Assembly (NCBI GenBank): GCA_913058265.1
Contig: CAJXPQ010000012.1
Span: 39,931 to 103,930, forward strand
Source of the DNA: an uncultured Oligoflexia bacterium
Lineage (GTDB): Bacteria; Bdellovibrionota; Bacteriovoracia; Bacteriovoracales; Bacteriovoracaceae
DNA: 64,000 bases
Reading direction: 5' to 3'
Shown here piece after piece: positions 24,071 through 34,050 of the stretch (positions are counted from its first letter, which is position 1; each line of letters opens with the position of its first letter). A model generated the notes under the pieces. That model made no database searches. It was not told the origin of the DNA and saw nothing but the letters and a program-made list of their open reading frames with translations. The translations under genes and the position numbers were made by a program.

Positions 24071-27000
24071 ATGAATTCCTCTTTGTTAGCATGTACACTT
24101 TTATTATCTACATTTACATTTTCAAACGTTATGGCCGCAGGTCTACCTGATGAAATTAATTATCCACCCTTTCAATCTAAGTATTCATCACTCTATGAAA
24201 TAGCAGCGAAAGCAACAGCTAAACTTAATGGTGCTAGATCTGACTTAAGACAAAATGAAAATATGAGAGATTCTCTCATTCAGTCTATTGCAAATCGTGA
24301 AAATGAGATTTCATCATCTCATTCTGAAATAAGTAGTAGCAGAAGTAGTATCAATGGCCTTGAAAATGATATCAGAGGTCTGGAGCAAGATATATCAAGA
24401 CTCGAGAGTCAAGCTAGCAGTACAGATAGTGCTCTAAACAGAGCTGAAAGAAATTTATCTAATGCTGAAAGTGATTACAGATCATACGCAAACCAATATA
24501 GACAATACGCAAGTGATCTAAGTACAGCTAAAAATGAGTACTCAAGAGCAGCAACAAGATTTAATAATGCAGAAAATAAAGTTAGTAATCTTAGAAGATC
24601 GATCCAGAAAATGAGATCTCAAAGAGATGCATATAAATCAGAAGCAGATAGACTTAGAGGTAAACTATCTAGTCTAGAGTCAAACCTTTCAAGTGCAAGA
24701 AGTGATTTAAGCTCAGCTCAGTCAGAAGTAAGTTCGATTCAATCTGATATTAGTCGAAAAAAAGCCCAAAAGGACAGAGTTGCAGCACAGGCGAGTTCAG
24801 TTAGGAGTAGAATTAGCACACTTCAAGCTGCAAACCCAAATGATCCTCAAATAGCAACATTAAAACAAAAACTAAGAAGCATCAGAGAAGAAGTTCGTGG
24901 TATTCAAGCAAGCATTAACCACGATCAATCTGTTCGTTTAAGCAAGGCAAAAAACAGAAGCCAAAGAGCGAAGCAAAAAATTGCGAACCTTGAAAGTGCA
25001 AGAAATACTTTACCTGGAAAAATTCAATCTGCTCAAAATAATGCCAGAAGTTTAACCAGCTCTATTCAAAGTAAAAAATCAGAGCTAGATCAGGCTAGAA
25101 GTCGTGTCGCTACAGCTTCAAATAGATTATCACGAGCTGAAGCTTCAAAAGATCAAGCACAGAGAAATTATGATGACGCAAGGTATGCTCTTTCAAGAAG
25201 AGAAGAGGTTGTTCAACAATATACAAATGAAGTATCAAGTCTGTCTTCTGAGTTAAGTAGATTAAACTCTGCAATAAATCAAAGTAATGCCTCTATTAAT
25301 AATGCCAACTCGAGCATTACAAGTTTTGAGAACTATATTGATGCCCAAAGAGCAAGTATCTCGGCCAATGAAAGAGCTATTTCTAGCGAGACTGATAGCT
25401 TAGCTTCAGTTAGATCTGAAATACCTAGAGTTGAAGCGAGAATATCTACTCTTGAAGGAAAAGAAGCAATCGCTCTTAGAAACAGAAATGCCATGTATGC
25501 AGAGTTTTCTTCAAGAAAAAAACTATATGATAAATACGATAACGAAGCCATTGAACTAGCAAGAGTTCAAGCGGTGCAAAATGCAACACCACTTGCAACT
25601 GATCATGCAAAAGCTTATGTCGAGAGTAAAACAAGTGAGCTCGCAGATATTAATGGTGCTGCCATTGCGAAAGCACAAGGTCAACTTTGGGGAGGCGTTA
25701 GAGCTGAAATTAAAGGATATGCTGATGGTTACGAGATAGGACTTGTTTCAAGTGAAGATATTAATCGCGGTCAACAAGAAGGTGAAGCACTAGGGATTAA
25801 GCAGGCGCATGAGTTTGCTCAAGCTGAACATAAACCAACATTCTTTGAAGACTTCTATCTTAAGCAAATAGGACAAGCTAAACTACAGAAGCAAAAATCT
25901 TTCATGAAAGTACTTAATTTTTCTAAGTCCACTCTTGAAGTGAATGATATGAATGATTTCGATATTATTGCAGGAGTAGAGCCTATCACTCAAAGAGAGC
26001 TAGGTAAGTCAAAGTCTCTAAAGACTGGAGCGGATAGAAAATTATCTAGATTCTACAAAAACCTCAATTCAACGCTTGCGACTTATGAGGGTCTAAAAGA
26101 TCCATCAAGTTCATATGTACAACCTGATAAGCTTATTTACGGAAAAGCAGACTGTACAAGTGTTTATAAAAATATCAGCAACTTCATTAAAAGCTGTAAA
26201 AGTTCTTACGCTAAAATACATACGAGTACCTATGCTAGAACTCATGAAGGTGAATTCTCTGGGGCCTACTTAAACCTTTACACAGATAAGACACAAGTTG
26301 TCCTTAACTCTAAGCTTGAGGCTGAATTTGAGAAAGAATATATGGCGATTTACCCAGTTGGTGAAACCGCAGGTATTATCCAAGGAAAATCAGACATCTT
26401 TGATAAGACCTTTGCAGAGTCAAGAGAACTTGCCTATGACCAAGAATTGAGTGCAGCTATTGCGAAGGCTAAAGTTGACGGAGAAGCAGAAGCACTGGTT
26501 TGGATTAAAGATCACGCAACTTTGAAGCTTAATACTAAAGCAGCCATTGTAGGGCGCTTAAGAGGTGGTGATTCAATTAAGCTCAAGTTAGATTTTAAAA
26601 ATATCTCTCAAACAGACTTAAAACAACCAGTAAGAATAAGTGTAAGATCAATTAATGCCAGAACTCTTAAAGATGTCGTATACCTAAAGGCTGCAAAGGG
26701 TGGAGTTGTAACAATATTTGACTCTACAAATTTTTCTTTAAAGAAAGATCTAGCATCAAGTTCGAAAGTAACAATATCTGGTTTAATTGAATATCCTGCC
26801 AGTAAGTACAAAGCTTCAAGAACTGAAAAGTTTACTGTTTCAGGCCTTGCAGAAGTTAACCCTGCCGTTAGCCTTGAAAGTAAGTTTGATTCTTCCCCGA
26901 GAGTTGTTTCGGCCATCAGACGAAGAACTCTTATTCACAAACTAAGTGTTGATATTACTTCACTAGTCGATACAGTTAAAGAAGGACAGACTGTTACAAT

Positions 27001-27208
27001 CAGCTCAAAGCAAGCTGAAGAGGGCTTAGTTCTTTTCAAGAATACATCTGTTAAAACAGCGAAGCTTGTTCCGGGGACAGCAAACAAAGTTGATTTTAAG
27101 TATACTTTTAAAAGAGCTGCTGAAGGAAAAGAAGTATCTTTAAAGATTTGTAGTAGCTATAAAGGCGAAGTGATTAAGTGTAAAACTGAAGTCGTTAAGC
27201 CTCACTAA
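24071..27208 (+). CDS. Large secreted coiled-coil protein
   Basis: 1045 residues with a signal peptide (cut after NVMAA). Residues about 35-480 are almost wholly heptad-like, rich in Ser, Arg, Ala, Asn, Gln and Glu (many SSxxSxLxS and RSxxSxLES units), predicting a very long coiled coil. A charged helical region with YVESKTSELADI and GYADGYEIG follows, and the last ~200 residues are beta-rich with a Cys pair (KICSSYKGEVIKC). No transmembrane helix follows the signal, so it is periplasmic, surface-attached or secreted. No known family; a structural fibre or an envelope tether is plausible. Confidence 0.85.
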   Translation: MNSSLLACTLLLSTFTFSNVMAAGLPDEINYPPFQSKYSSLYEIAAKATAKLNGARSDLRQNENMRDSLIQSIANRENEISSSHSEISSSRSSINGLENDIRGLEQDISRLESQASSTDSALNRAERNLSNAESDYRSYANQYRQYASDLSTAKNEYSRAATRFNNAENKVSNLRRSIQKMRSQRDAYKSEADRLRGKLSSLESNLSSARSDLSSAQSEVSSIQSDISRKKAQKDRVAAQASSVRSRISTLQAANPNDPQIATLKQKLRSIREEVRGIQASINHDQSVRLSKAKNRSQRAKQKIANLESARNTLPGKIQSAQNNARSLTSSIQSKKSELDQARSRVATASNRLSRAEASKDQAQRNYDDARYALSRREEVVQQYTNEVSSLSSELSRLNSAINQSNASINNANSSITSFENYIDAQRASISANERAISSETDSLASVRSEIPRVEARISTLEGKEAIALRNRNAMYAEFSSRKKLYDKYDNEAIELARVQAVQNATPLATDHAKAYVESKTSELADINGAAIAKAQGQLWGGVRAEIKGYADGYEIGLVSSEDINRGQQEGEALGIKQAHEFAQAEHKPTFFEDFYLKQIGQAKLQKQKSFMKVLNFSKSTLEVNDMNDFDIIAGVEPITQRELGKSKSLKTGADRKLSRFYKNLNSTLATYEGLKDPSSSYVQPDKLIYGKADCTSVYKNISNFIKSCKSSYAKIHTSTYARTHEGEFSGAYLNLYTDKTQVVLNSKLEAEFEKEYMAIYPVGETAGIIQGKSDIFDKTFAESRELAYDQELSAAIAKAKVDGEAEALVWIKDHATLKLNTKAAIVGRLRGGDSIKLKLDFKNISQTDLKQPVRISVRSINARTLKDVVYLKAAKGGVVTIFDSTNFSLKKDLASSSKVTISGLIEYPASKYKASRTEKFTVSGLAEVNPAVSLESKFDSSPRVVSAIRRRTLIHKLSVDITSLVDTVKEGQTVTISSKQAEEGLVLFKNTSVKTAKLVPGTANKVDFKYTFKRAAEGKEVSLKICSSYKGEVIKCKTEVVKPH

Positions 27209-27233
27209 GAATTTAATATTATTATTTAAAAAG

Positions 27234-27262
27234 AGCCTCTATTTAATCGTAGAGGCTTTTTC
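27234..27262. terminator. Shared bidirectional terminator
   Basis: AGCCTCT / AGAGGCT with a 10-base loop, A-run on the left and T-run on the right, sits between the convergent coiled-coil and methyltransferase genes and overlaps the latter's stop codon. Confidence 0.88.
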
Positions 27263-28183
27263 TTTATAGCCTGATATTAAATACCCAAGACTTCCACCAG
27301 CACTATGATATATTCCTTCATCAATTGCTTTAAGCCGATCTTTACCATCTTTAATGCTCATCTCAACATAACTATGGTATTCGGCTTCTGATCCTCCGCC
27401 CGCAAGAAAGTACCTATGAAGGTCATCTCGATGCCAACCAATAAAATCTCTAGCAACCCAATCTCGCATCGTCTTGATATATGCTCGTTCTGCTTTTGAT
27501 TCATAGGGGGGAATAAAAGGATTAGCTTTATCACCTATGGTAACATTAATGTTATTAAGTCCGGCGATATTCATCAGACCTGGAACGAGGTCTCCCAACG
27601 AGTTAAATCCCTCTCCCAGAGCTTCTTTACCCTTTTGAACTCTAAGATCATTTTTAATTCTGATAGCTCTTTCATCAATCGAGAGTTTATCTAAGATGCT
27701 GTCTGAAACCGCTCGATTTGCAGTATTATTAGGTTCAGAAACTAAAATAAGTCCTCCTGGCCTAAGTACCCTCTTCATTTCAAGGATTGCTTCTATAGGA
27801 TGCTCGAGATGAATTAGTAATGTTTGGCATGTTACAAAGTCAAAAGATTCATTCTCAAATGGAAGCTTCATTACATCTCCCTGCTGATAACTAAAAGCAT
27901 TGGAATGGCCTTTCTCTTTTGCTTTCTTATTAGCAATATCTATCCATTTTTCTTCACGATCAAGTCCTGTGACTTTCACATCATCACAAAGAAAGGGAGC
28001 AAGAACTTGTCCCCAATGGCCAACTCCACATCCAAGATCAAGTATGTTTTTGTATTTTTTTAGCTCTAACCTATTCGAAACTAAATCAATATAATCTTGG
28101 TTCCACCAATAATCCCTTTCATCTCCAAAGTACTCAGCCGAATGAGGTTTGTTATTTATATATGTACTATTTGTATTTTTCAT
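27239..28183 (-). CDS. Class I SAM-dependent methyltransferase
   Basis: About 314 residues. Motif I is ILDLGCGVGHWG, motif II region VTGLDREEKW, then FDFVTCQTLLIHLEHP and MKRVLRPGGLILVSEPN, typical of UbiE/COQ5-like enzymes. The C-terminal 130 residues include a RDWVARDFIGWHRDDLHRYF segment seen in a group of longer methyltransferases of unknown substrate. GGAG lies 6 bases before the ATG at 28183, so that start is preferred over 28195 and 28186. It is a single-gene unit. Confidence 0.87.
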   Translation of the reverse strand: MKNTNSTYINNKPHSAEYFGDERDYWWNQDYIDLVSNRLELKKYKNILDLGCGVGHWGQVLAPFLCDDVKVTGLDREEKWIDIANKKAKEKGHSNAFSYQQGDVMKLPFENESFDFVTCQTLLIHLEHPIEAILEMKRVLRPGGLILVSEPNNTANRAVSDSILDKLSIDERAIRIKNDLRVQKGKEALGEGFNSLGDLVPGLMNIAGLNNINVTIGDKANPFIPPYESKAERAYIKTMRDWVARDFIGWHRDDLHRYFLAGGGSEAEYHSYVEMSIKDGKDRLKAIDEGIYHSAGGSLGYLISGYKEKASTIK

Positions 28184-28195
28184 CATTTTCTCCAT

Positions 28196-28532
28196 TTTAA
28201 TAGCGTCAAAATTCTACAAATTATCGCTATCAGTTTACTCATAAATTTATAATTAATTTAAATGGCCATGCAGTAAGCATGGTTAGAAAGAAAGGAGCTA
28301 TGATGTAGTTAGTTTAATTTTCATAATGAAACTACAATTAACACTAATGTTTAGTCCCTGCAACCGCAATTCTGCCAAGTATAAAAGGCGCAGAACTTAA
28401 CCAGTAATATCCAGCACTTAGCTAGAAACATTTAGCTATGTAGCTGTAAACTTAATGATCATTTATCCCCTAATTTGAGCTTACCTTACATGCTGTTAGA
28501 ATATTGAGATACCAATTTAAAGAAGGAAGCAC
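28196..28532. other. Non-coding stretch between divergent genes
   Basis: 337 bases with no credible gene. A hairpin CCATGC / GCATGG lies near 28265-28282, followed by AAAGGAGCT and an ATG-ATG-TAG mini-frame of two codons. The last 30 bases hold the GAAGGAAG ribosome binding site of the next gene. Otherwise I see only AT-rich sequence suited to two divergent promoters. Confidence 0.5.
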
Positions 28533-30461
28533 ATGAAAATTTATCACATATTTAAAGTTGTATTTGTAAGTATACTCTTCTCACAAACGACATATGCAGC
28601 AGACTGTAGTCCAGCTGATTATCTAAAAGCTAGACCCGATGTCGTCGCGGCTGGAATGTCCGCAGAAGTACATTATGAAAGGCATGGTAAAACGGAAGGA
28701 ATGTGTCGGCCTAATAAAAACATTGCCGCGAGTGTTAGTGCTAGCGGTAGCTCAAGTGTCGGTGCCAAAGATTGTCATCCAGCTGACTATTTAAAGATTA
28801 GACCCGACGTTGTTGCGGCTGGAATGTCCGCAGAAGTACACTATGAGAGACATGGAAAAATAGAAGGAATGTGTCGTCCCAATATTGCTGCAGCTAAAAG
28901 TATTAGTAATACAAATTTATGTACACCAGCTGATTATTTTATCAAGAGACCTGATGTTGCGAAGTCAGGTATGACTGCTGCTCAACATTATTTAAAACAT
29001 GGTCATAAAGAAGGAATGTGTCGTCCCTCAGATCAAGCCGTAAGTTCAAGTAGCACTACTTCTCATAGCAATAGTAGTGGTGGTGGCCATAATAGTGGTA
29101 GCAGTACGACGAGCTTCAATAATAGCAGCGGAGACTCAACAGAAATTGCTAAAGCTATACCTCGAGGACGTTGGGCCTATATTGATGACATGGTTCAAAC
29201 ACTAAATTTACAATACCCAACAGAAACAAGAAAAGAGTGTCAATTCTCAGGAGATACTAATGCCCCTCAAGATTGGGTTGCAACACTAATGCTTGCAGCA
29301 TCTTATGATAGCTTTCCACTATTTATGGGAACCTCGGCAACTGGCTGTAGTAGTCAAGCATCATCAGCCGCAGTCCCGGGAAGAAACTTAGGAAGAACTC
29401 TATCTATGGGTGTACCTGTTTTTGCTGGGAATAATGCTAAGGGAGATCATACTCCAAGCGAGCTTTCTAGAAAGATTGTAGAAGAAGCTAAGAAAGGAGA
29501 CTTCACATTAGTTGTTGGAGGTCCATTCACAGATATATGGGCAGCACTTAAATCGAACCCAGAAATTAAAGATAGCTTAACTGTTTATGGAATTAAAGAT
29601 TGGAATGGAAAGTCAGATCAAGTCGCTTTTGATAATCTAAAAAAAGTACTTTCTAGTAGATTGAAGCTTATCACAAATAAAGATTATATAAATTTAATCG
29701 TAGACGATTATAAAGAAGATAAAACAGCTTGGATAAATAAGCTAAGATTTCTTCCTGAATGGAACAAGGCAAATAGTACAGATGTTATTGCACACAATAC
29801 TTGGCATAGTAGAAATTACGGTGCAAAGGCCAAAGGTTTTCGCCTTGCAGATGTTATCCTCACAAAGTGGTATCTAGAAAATAGCTATACTAAGGCAGTT
29901 GATATAAAAGAAATACTTCCTGCCCTAGAGGTTGGTGCAAATATACTAAGTGGTGGGAATACATCTACGAGCAATGGAGCTGAAATCACAGACATCCCTT
30001 CAGTTAACTCTAACGCCGAATATATAGATCAGGCAATTGGAAAAACAATAAAGTGGAACCGAGGGTGGGACACAAAAATTGGTCATAGACCAAAAATTGA
30101 CAAAAATGTTATAATTAAAAACTTTAAGGTGGATGCGAAATACGTAACCTACAGCGGTAAGTATATTGATATAAGACATTGGGGAGAGCAAACATACTTC
30201 AATCCACCAAACCACGTTATTTATGCTAAAGCGATAGTGTTAATTGATAGAGGTGATTATGCTGAAGGCGGAGCTTTCGAATGGTCACTTAACAATCAAG
30301 GTAAACTTGGGCTCTATAATATTACAAGACCTAGAGTAAGTGATGATCAGGCATGGATAAAAAACTGGATACCTCCTGTAAGTGGACAAGTGGTTTGGTA
30401 CTTCCTTATGAGTGATGATGAGCGCTTTACCTCAAATCCCATACCGTTTATTTGGCCTTAG
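28533..30461 (+). CDS. Secreted repeat protein with nucleoside-hydrolase-like domain
   Basis: 642 residues. A signal peptide (cut after YAA) is followed by three ~35-residue repeats (25-60, 81-116, 130-165), each with Cys...PADY, RPDV..., HY...HG..EGMCRP. These are like the YxxxNPDVxxAGxxxxxHYxxxGxxEGR repeats of surface proteins, but with a Cys at each end. A Ser/Gly-rich linker (170-202) leads to a domain (about 213-480) with VVGGPFTDIWAALKSNPEI, like the GPLTNLAxAL motif of nucleoside hydrolases or DUF1593. A beta-rich C-terminal domain closes it. The three Cys pairs suggest disulphide-closed modules. Exact activity is unknown. Confidence 0.8.
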   Translation: MKIYHIFKVVFVSILFSQTTYAADCSPADYLKARPDVVAAGMSAEVHYERHGKTEGMCRPNKNIAASVSASGSSSVGAKDCHPADYLKIRPDVVAAGMSAEVHYERHGKIEGMCRPNIAAAKSISNTNLCTPADYFIKRPDVAKSGMTAAQHYLKHGHKEGMCRPSDQAVSSSSTTSHSNSSGGGHNSGSSTTSFNNSSGDSTEIAKAIPRGRWAYIDDMVQTLNLQYPTETRKECQFSGDTNAPQDWVATLMLAASYDSFPLFMGTSATGCSSQASSAAVPGRNLGRTLSMGVPVFAGNNAKGDHTPSELSRKIVEEAKKGDFTLVVGGPFTDIWAALKSNPEIKDSLTVYGIKDWNGKSDQVAFDNLKKVLSSRLKLITNKDYINLIVDDYKEDKTAWINKLRFLPEWNKANSTDVIAHNTWHSRNYGAKAKGFRLADVILTKWYLENSYTKAVDIKEILPALEVGANILSGGNTSTSNGAEITDIPSVNSNAEYIDQAIGKTIKWNRGWDTKIGHRPKIDKNVIIKNFKVDAKYVTYSGKYIDIRHWGEQTYFNPPNHVIYAKAIVLIDRGDYAEGGAFEWSLNNQGKLGLYNITRPRVSDDQAWIKNWIPPVSGQVVWYFLMSDDERFTSNPIPFIWP

Positions 30462-30530
30462 CTAATAAAGTTAACCCCATATATTTTTCAACACACTTGC
30501 ATAAAGTGCTGAGGATGCTAATGTGTTGCA

Positions 30531-31409
30531 ATGAAATGGGGAATTCTATTTAACTTAATAATATGTTCAGCTTATGCATCAATTGATATCAAAACTCCTA
30601 GAGGAGATCTTGAATCAAATGAGATTATTGCTGCAAGTAAAGTCATAGATAAAATTTTGGCCTTCTCACCATTGTCTCAGAAATCAAGTAACCTCATTAT
30701 TGATATCGTCGCTGCAGATACGGAAGCTTATTATGCTCCTAGCAACTATATTTTCCTACCCTTAAGAATGAGATCATATGTTGATTACTATGAACTTCAA
30801 GACCAAAAACTCACTGAGGCCGTTTGGGTTCACGAGATGGCCCATGCCATTCTCAATGTAAACCTTGCAAGCGATATAGATAAATTTTCAACTATTTTTG
30901 ATTTCTATAAAAAAAGAGATTGGTATATAAATGAATTAGACCAGCTTGATCGCAATTCAGATGACTATAAGAAGCTATACCCCTCTTTTATTGAAAATAA
31001 TCATCGATTAGCTCAAGAGAGTGTTAAACTAGACCTTGTAATTTCTTATGATGAGCTCTTTGCAGATATTTATACAGTCCTCTACTACAATGATTTTCAA
31101 ATTATGGAGAAGGCGCTTACATATCAAGCAATGTCAGCTAATGAGAGGCAAGCTGCAGAACATAGAGATTTCACAGAAAATTTCACAACCGCAAAAAGAG
31201 ATGATCATACATACCTCTCACCTTCTAAATATCATTTCTGGAAAAGAGTCAAAGACTGCCCTTTATATACATACAATTCACTAGTCTCCCAGACATACAC
31301 TATTATCAAAAAGATCATAGGGAATACTTTAAATGGTAAAGTAATGGATCAACAAGAAGCCAATCAACTGCTAATAGAAAAGTTCAACCAATTGGATTGT
31401 GGTCAATAA
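30531..31409 (+). CDS. Secreted HExxH protein, putative metallopeptidase
   Basis: 292 residues with a short signal peptide (cut near AYAS). The motif WVHEMAHAIL (H101-E-x-x-H105) is a zincin site, and SYDELFADIYTVL about 80 residues later resembles the acidic third-ligand helix of gluzincins. No named family recognised. It lies 69 bp after the repeat protein gene and may be co-expressed. Its 3' end overlaps the convergent DUF523 gene by 26 bp. Confidence 0.75.
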   Translation: MKWGILFNLIICSAYASIDIKTPRGDLESNEIIAASKVIDKILAFSPLSQKSSNLIIDIVAADTEAYYAPSNYIFLPLRMRSYVDYYELQDQKLTEAVWVHEMAHAILNVNLASDIDKFSTIFDFYKKRDWYINELDQLDRNSDDYKKLYPSFIENNHRLAQESVKLDLVISYDELFADIYTVLYYNDFQIMEKALTYQAMSANERQAAEHRDFTENFTTAKRDDHTYLSPSKYHFWKRVKDCPLYTYNSLVSQTYTIIKKIIGNTLNGKVMDQQEANQLLIEKFNQLDCGQ

Positions 31410-31848
31410 GATTTTTTACTTCATACTCTGAATATACTTTTACTCCTAGTGATCTAAGATAGATTGTTATAAGACCCTCTCCTGAAATTTTTGTACCTGA
31501 GAAGCTTCCATCATATATAGAGTGAACTCCACAGCTTGGACTATCTTCTTTAAGCAAGGCAATAGTGATATTTTCACTCTCAACCATATCCTTAATTATG
31601 GCTTTCACTGGCTCAAACAATGATGTGAGATCTGTGTTACTTTTATCGATTATTCTTCCATCTCGAATCTCAATAGGATCTCGAGGAATAGACATTCCAG
31701 ACATAACCTCGGGGCAAAGAGCTTTTAAATGAAAGTGTTTTTGGAGATTCTCAACCAGACTGAGATCTAACTTACAATGGCCACCATCAAAGCGAACATT
31801 CTCACCAAGGAGACACTTACTAATCAGTAGATTCTTTTTCTTCATCAT
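31384..31848 (-). CDS. DUF523 family protein (YbbK-like)
   Basis: 154 residues matching DUF523: SKCLLGENVRFDG near the N-terminus, ALCPEVMSGMSIPRDP, and KEDSPSCGVHSIYDGSFSG, with three conserved Cys that may bind a metal or cluster. The function is not established. Its start overlaps the receiver/H-box gene by 29 bp, so it is the last gene of the aroB-aroA-HPt-receiver operon. Confidence 0.9.
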   Translation of the reverse strand: MMKKKNLLISKCLLGENVRFDGGHCKLDLSLVENLQKHFHLKALCPEVMSGMSIPRDPIEIRDGRIIDKSNTDLTSLFEPVKAIIKDMVESENITIALLKEDSPSCGVHSIYDGSFSGTKISGEGLITIYLRSLGVKVYSEYEVKNLIDHNPIG

Positions 31849-32488
31849 GAATATTAAACATATTCACCTCAGATGAATACTCTACCTCTTCCATATCGCC
31901 TTTAGTGACTCGATCTATTTTCTTTACAATAACTGTAATTCTCTTTAATGCTGCTAACGCTTTCTCAATTCTCTCAGGAACAATTTTGTCCTTACTAAAT
32001 GAAAGATTACCCACAGCAATCGCTAAAGGATTATTTATTTCATGATTAAGAGTGGTGACCATCGTATTAATGGTACTCATCTGACGATTTTTTAAGCTTT
32101 CGCCTACTAATTTCTTAATTTTACTTTGAGTTACTATCCTTGCAACAGCAATTTCCATATTAACTGGTTTAGTTAGATAGTCGTTAGCTCCAAGACGAAG
32201 AGCTTCAACAATATCACTTACCTCATCTTTAGCAGTAACCATAATAACCGGTAATTCAAAATTATTTTGTTCTTCACGTATTTTCTTTAGAACTTCCATA
32301 CCAGAAATGTCAGGCATAACAATATCTAAAAGAATACAGTCATATTTTTTTTCTTTTATGTAATTAAAACATTCATTCCCGTTACTCGTAAAATCACAGA
32401 AAAAGTTAAGTTTCGTTAAACGCTTGGCAAGTAGCTGACCAGTCATTTTATCATCATCCACTATTAATAAATTTGGTTTTTCATCCAT
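31820..32488 (-). CDS. Receiver domain fused to a kinase-like H-box without ATPase domain
   Basis: 222 residues. The receiver has phospho-acceptor D55 (ILLDIVMPD), MVTAKDE and the conserved K107 (YLTKPVN). It is followed by a dimerisation-type helix with MVTTLNHEINNPL, whose H149 is in the position of a kinase phospho-His. No N, G1 or G2 boxes of an HATPase domain follow; the protein ends about 70 residues later. It cannot autophosphorylate and more likely passes phosphate as a relay step, probably with the HPt protein whose stop codon it touches. Truncation of a full hybrid kinase is an alternative. Confidence 0.85.
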   Translation of the reverse strand: MDEKPNLLIVDDDKMTGQLLAKRLTKLNFFCDFTSNGNECFNYIKEKKYDCILLDIVMPDISGMEVLKKIREEQNNFELPVIMVTAKDEVSDIVEALRLGANDYLTKPVNMEIAVARIVTQSKIKKLVGESLKNRQMSTINTMVTTLNHEINNPLAIAVGNLSFSKDKIVPERIEKALAALKRITVIVKKIDRVTKGDMEEVEYSSEVNMFNIHDEEKESTD

Positions 32489-32817
32489 TATACTAATACC
32501 TTTCTCACTTCAACTGAAACCTTTGGTAAATTCTCCTCAAGATAAATCAAGTCTGCCTTCATTTCAGTATCGACTTTATCTCGACCAATTTTTTCTAAGT
32601 TAGCTGCTGCATTTTTTAATTCTACTGCAAAGAAATTACTGATCATTCCTTTTAGTGTGTGAGCATGAAGTTCAATTTCAGGAAAATCCTTTTCTTGGAT
32701 TGCGACAGCTAGCGCCGCCAATGACTTTGGATAACTACCATCAAAAATTTCAGTAAGCTCACCAATTAATTCTTCATCACCATCAAAGTGCTCTTTTATT
32801 GCTTTTGCATCTATCAT
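32488..32817 (-). CDS. HPt-domain phosphotransfer protein
   Basis: 109 residues, a single four-helix HPt domain. The phospho-His motif is AHTLKGMISNFFA (H53), with the usual preceding LxxxxDFxxxxxxAH spacing. It carries phosphate between receiver domains. Its stop overlaps the receiver/H-box start by 1 bp, so the two are coupled. It starts 30 bp after the aroA stop, placing phosphorelay genes in the shikimate operon. Confidence 0.9.
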   Translation of the reverse strand: MIDAKAIKEHFDGDEELIGELTEIFDGSYPKSLAALAVAIQEKDFPEIELHAHTLKGMISNFFAVELKNAAANLEKIGRDKVDTEMKADLIYLEENLPKVSVEVRKVLV

Positions 32818-32847
32818 TATATGCTTATCGGATTAATGTCCAGAGTA

Positions 32848-34050
32848 TTAATTAAAAACATCAAAAAAATCAGAGAAAGATTTTGAGACTGCACTTGATT
32901 GAGTTAACTCCCCTCCAGACCTAAGTTTAAGCATTAATGCACCTGTCATAATCATACGGTGATCTTGCTCAACCTCCAGTAGTTGAGAGTATTTCTCATG
33001 GGGATGAACAGGGTAAATCTCAAGTTGCTCTAAGTCTTCATGATATCGCTTTCCAACGCTAAAATGATCTAAAATATGGAGTATTCCCTCGAGTCTATTA
33101 CTTTCTTTAAATTTTAAATTTTTTAAATTAGAGATGGTGCTCTTACTATTGGCAAAGCTTGCAAGCACAATAAGAGTAGGTACAAGATCTATACATTCTG
33201 CTCCATTAACTTCAAAACCATTAAAGGAAGATGGACCGAATATATCTAAGCCTTTTTGACTAAAATTGTATTTAATACCTAAGTCATCAAAGAGATCAAA
33301 TATTTTAGAATCTGCTTGAGTAGAATCTTTTTCGATAGCATTTCTTATATTAAGATTTTGTGAAATACAAGCGTGAACCACAAGGTAACCCAAACTACTT
33401 GCATCATAAGGAACTCTATAAGAGGTATCTAGGTCAAGCCTTCTTATAACCTCATCAGTCATATCCAAATATTTATGCGAGCCCTCAATATTTATCAATT
33501 TGGTTTCTAAAGAAGTGTAGGCTGAGAGAAGTTTAAAGCCACTAGCAAACTGAGTTGTTTGTGAGCAGTCAACAATAAGTTTATTAGACAAATTGATAGG
33601 TCCTTTGACAATAAATATATCACCATCAATCTGAGCAAAACCACCCAAGCTACTTATATAACTAACAAGATCTTGCATGGGTCTATTGGCCAAGCCACCT
33701 AACATTTTAATATGATAACAATTAGAGCCAAGAGCTAGTAAAGGTATTAAAAACCTTAGGGTTGTTCCCCCTTCACTACCTGTTAAATGATGTATGCTCT
33801 CTGTGAGAACTTCATCCTTTGGAAAATGACCTTCAATAGTTATAGCGTTCTCTGACCTATTTATGTTTATACCAATTTCTATGAACATTTCGATAAGTTC
33901 GGCCACATCTTTAGCATCTGGAAGATCTGAGATCGTAATAGTTTTTTCGCTCAATAAGGCACAAATCAATGCGCGATTTGCATATGATTTAGAGGTAGGG
34001 CAAAGAACTACATCATTAATTTTATCGGAAGTAATTTTTATAGCTGTCAT
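32848..34050 (-). CDS. aroA: 3-phosphoshikimate 1-carboxyvinyltransferase (EPSP synthase)
   Basis: Makes EPSP from shikimate-3-phosphate and PEP, step six of the shikimate pathway. Marks: PTSKSYANRALICA near the N-terminus, LTGSEGGTTLRFLIPLLAL, GLANRPMQDL, and FKESNRLEGILHIL and DHRMIMTGALM near the end. At 400 residues it is slightly short (usual ~430). It overlaps aroB by 29 bp. The active-site basic and acidic residues appear intact. It is in one operon with aroB and the downstream phosphorelay genes. Confidence 0.95.
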   Translation of the reverse strand: MTAIKITSDKINDVVLCPTSKSYANRALICALLSEKTITISDLPDAKDVAELIEMFIEIGININRSENAITIEGHFPKDEVLTESIHHLTGSEGGTTLRFLIPLLALGSNCYHIKMLGGLANRPMQDLVSYISSLGGFAQIDGDIFIVKGPINLSNKLIVDCSQTTQFASGFKLLSAYTSLETKLINIEGSHKYLDMTDEVIRRLDLDTSYRVPYDASSLGYLVVHACISQNLNIRNAIEKDSTQADSKIFDLFDDLGIKYNFSQKGLDIFGPSSFNGFEVNGAECIDLVPTLIVLASFANSKSTISNLKNLKFKESNRLEGILHILDHFSVGKRYHEDLEQLEIYPVHPHEKYSQLLEVEQDHRMIMTGALMLKLRSGGELTQSSAVSKSFSDFFDVFN

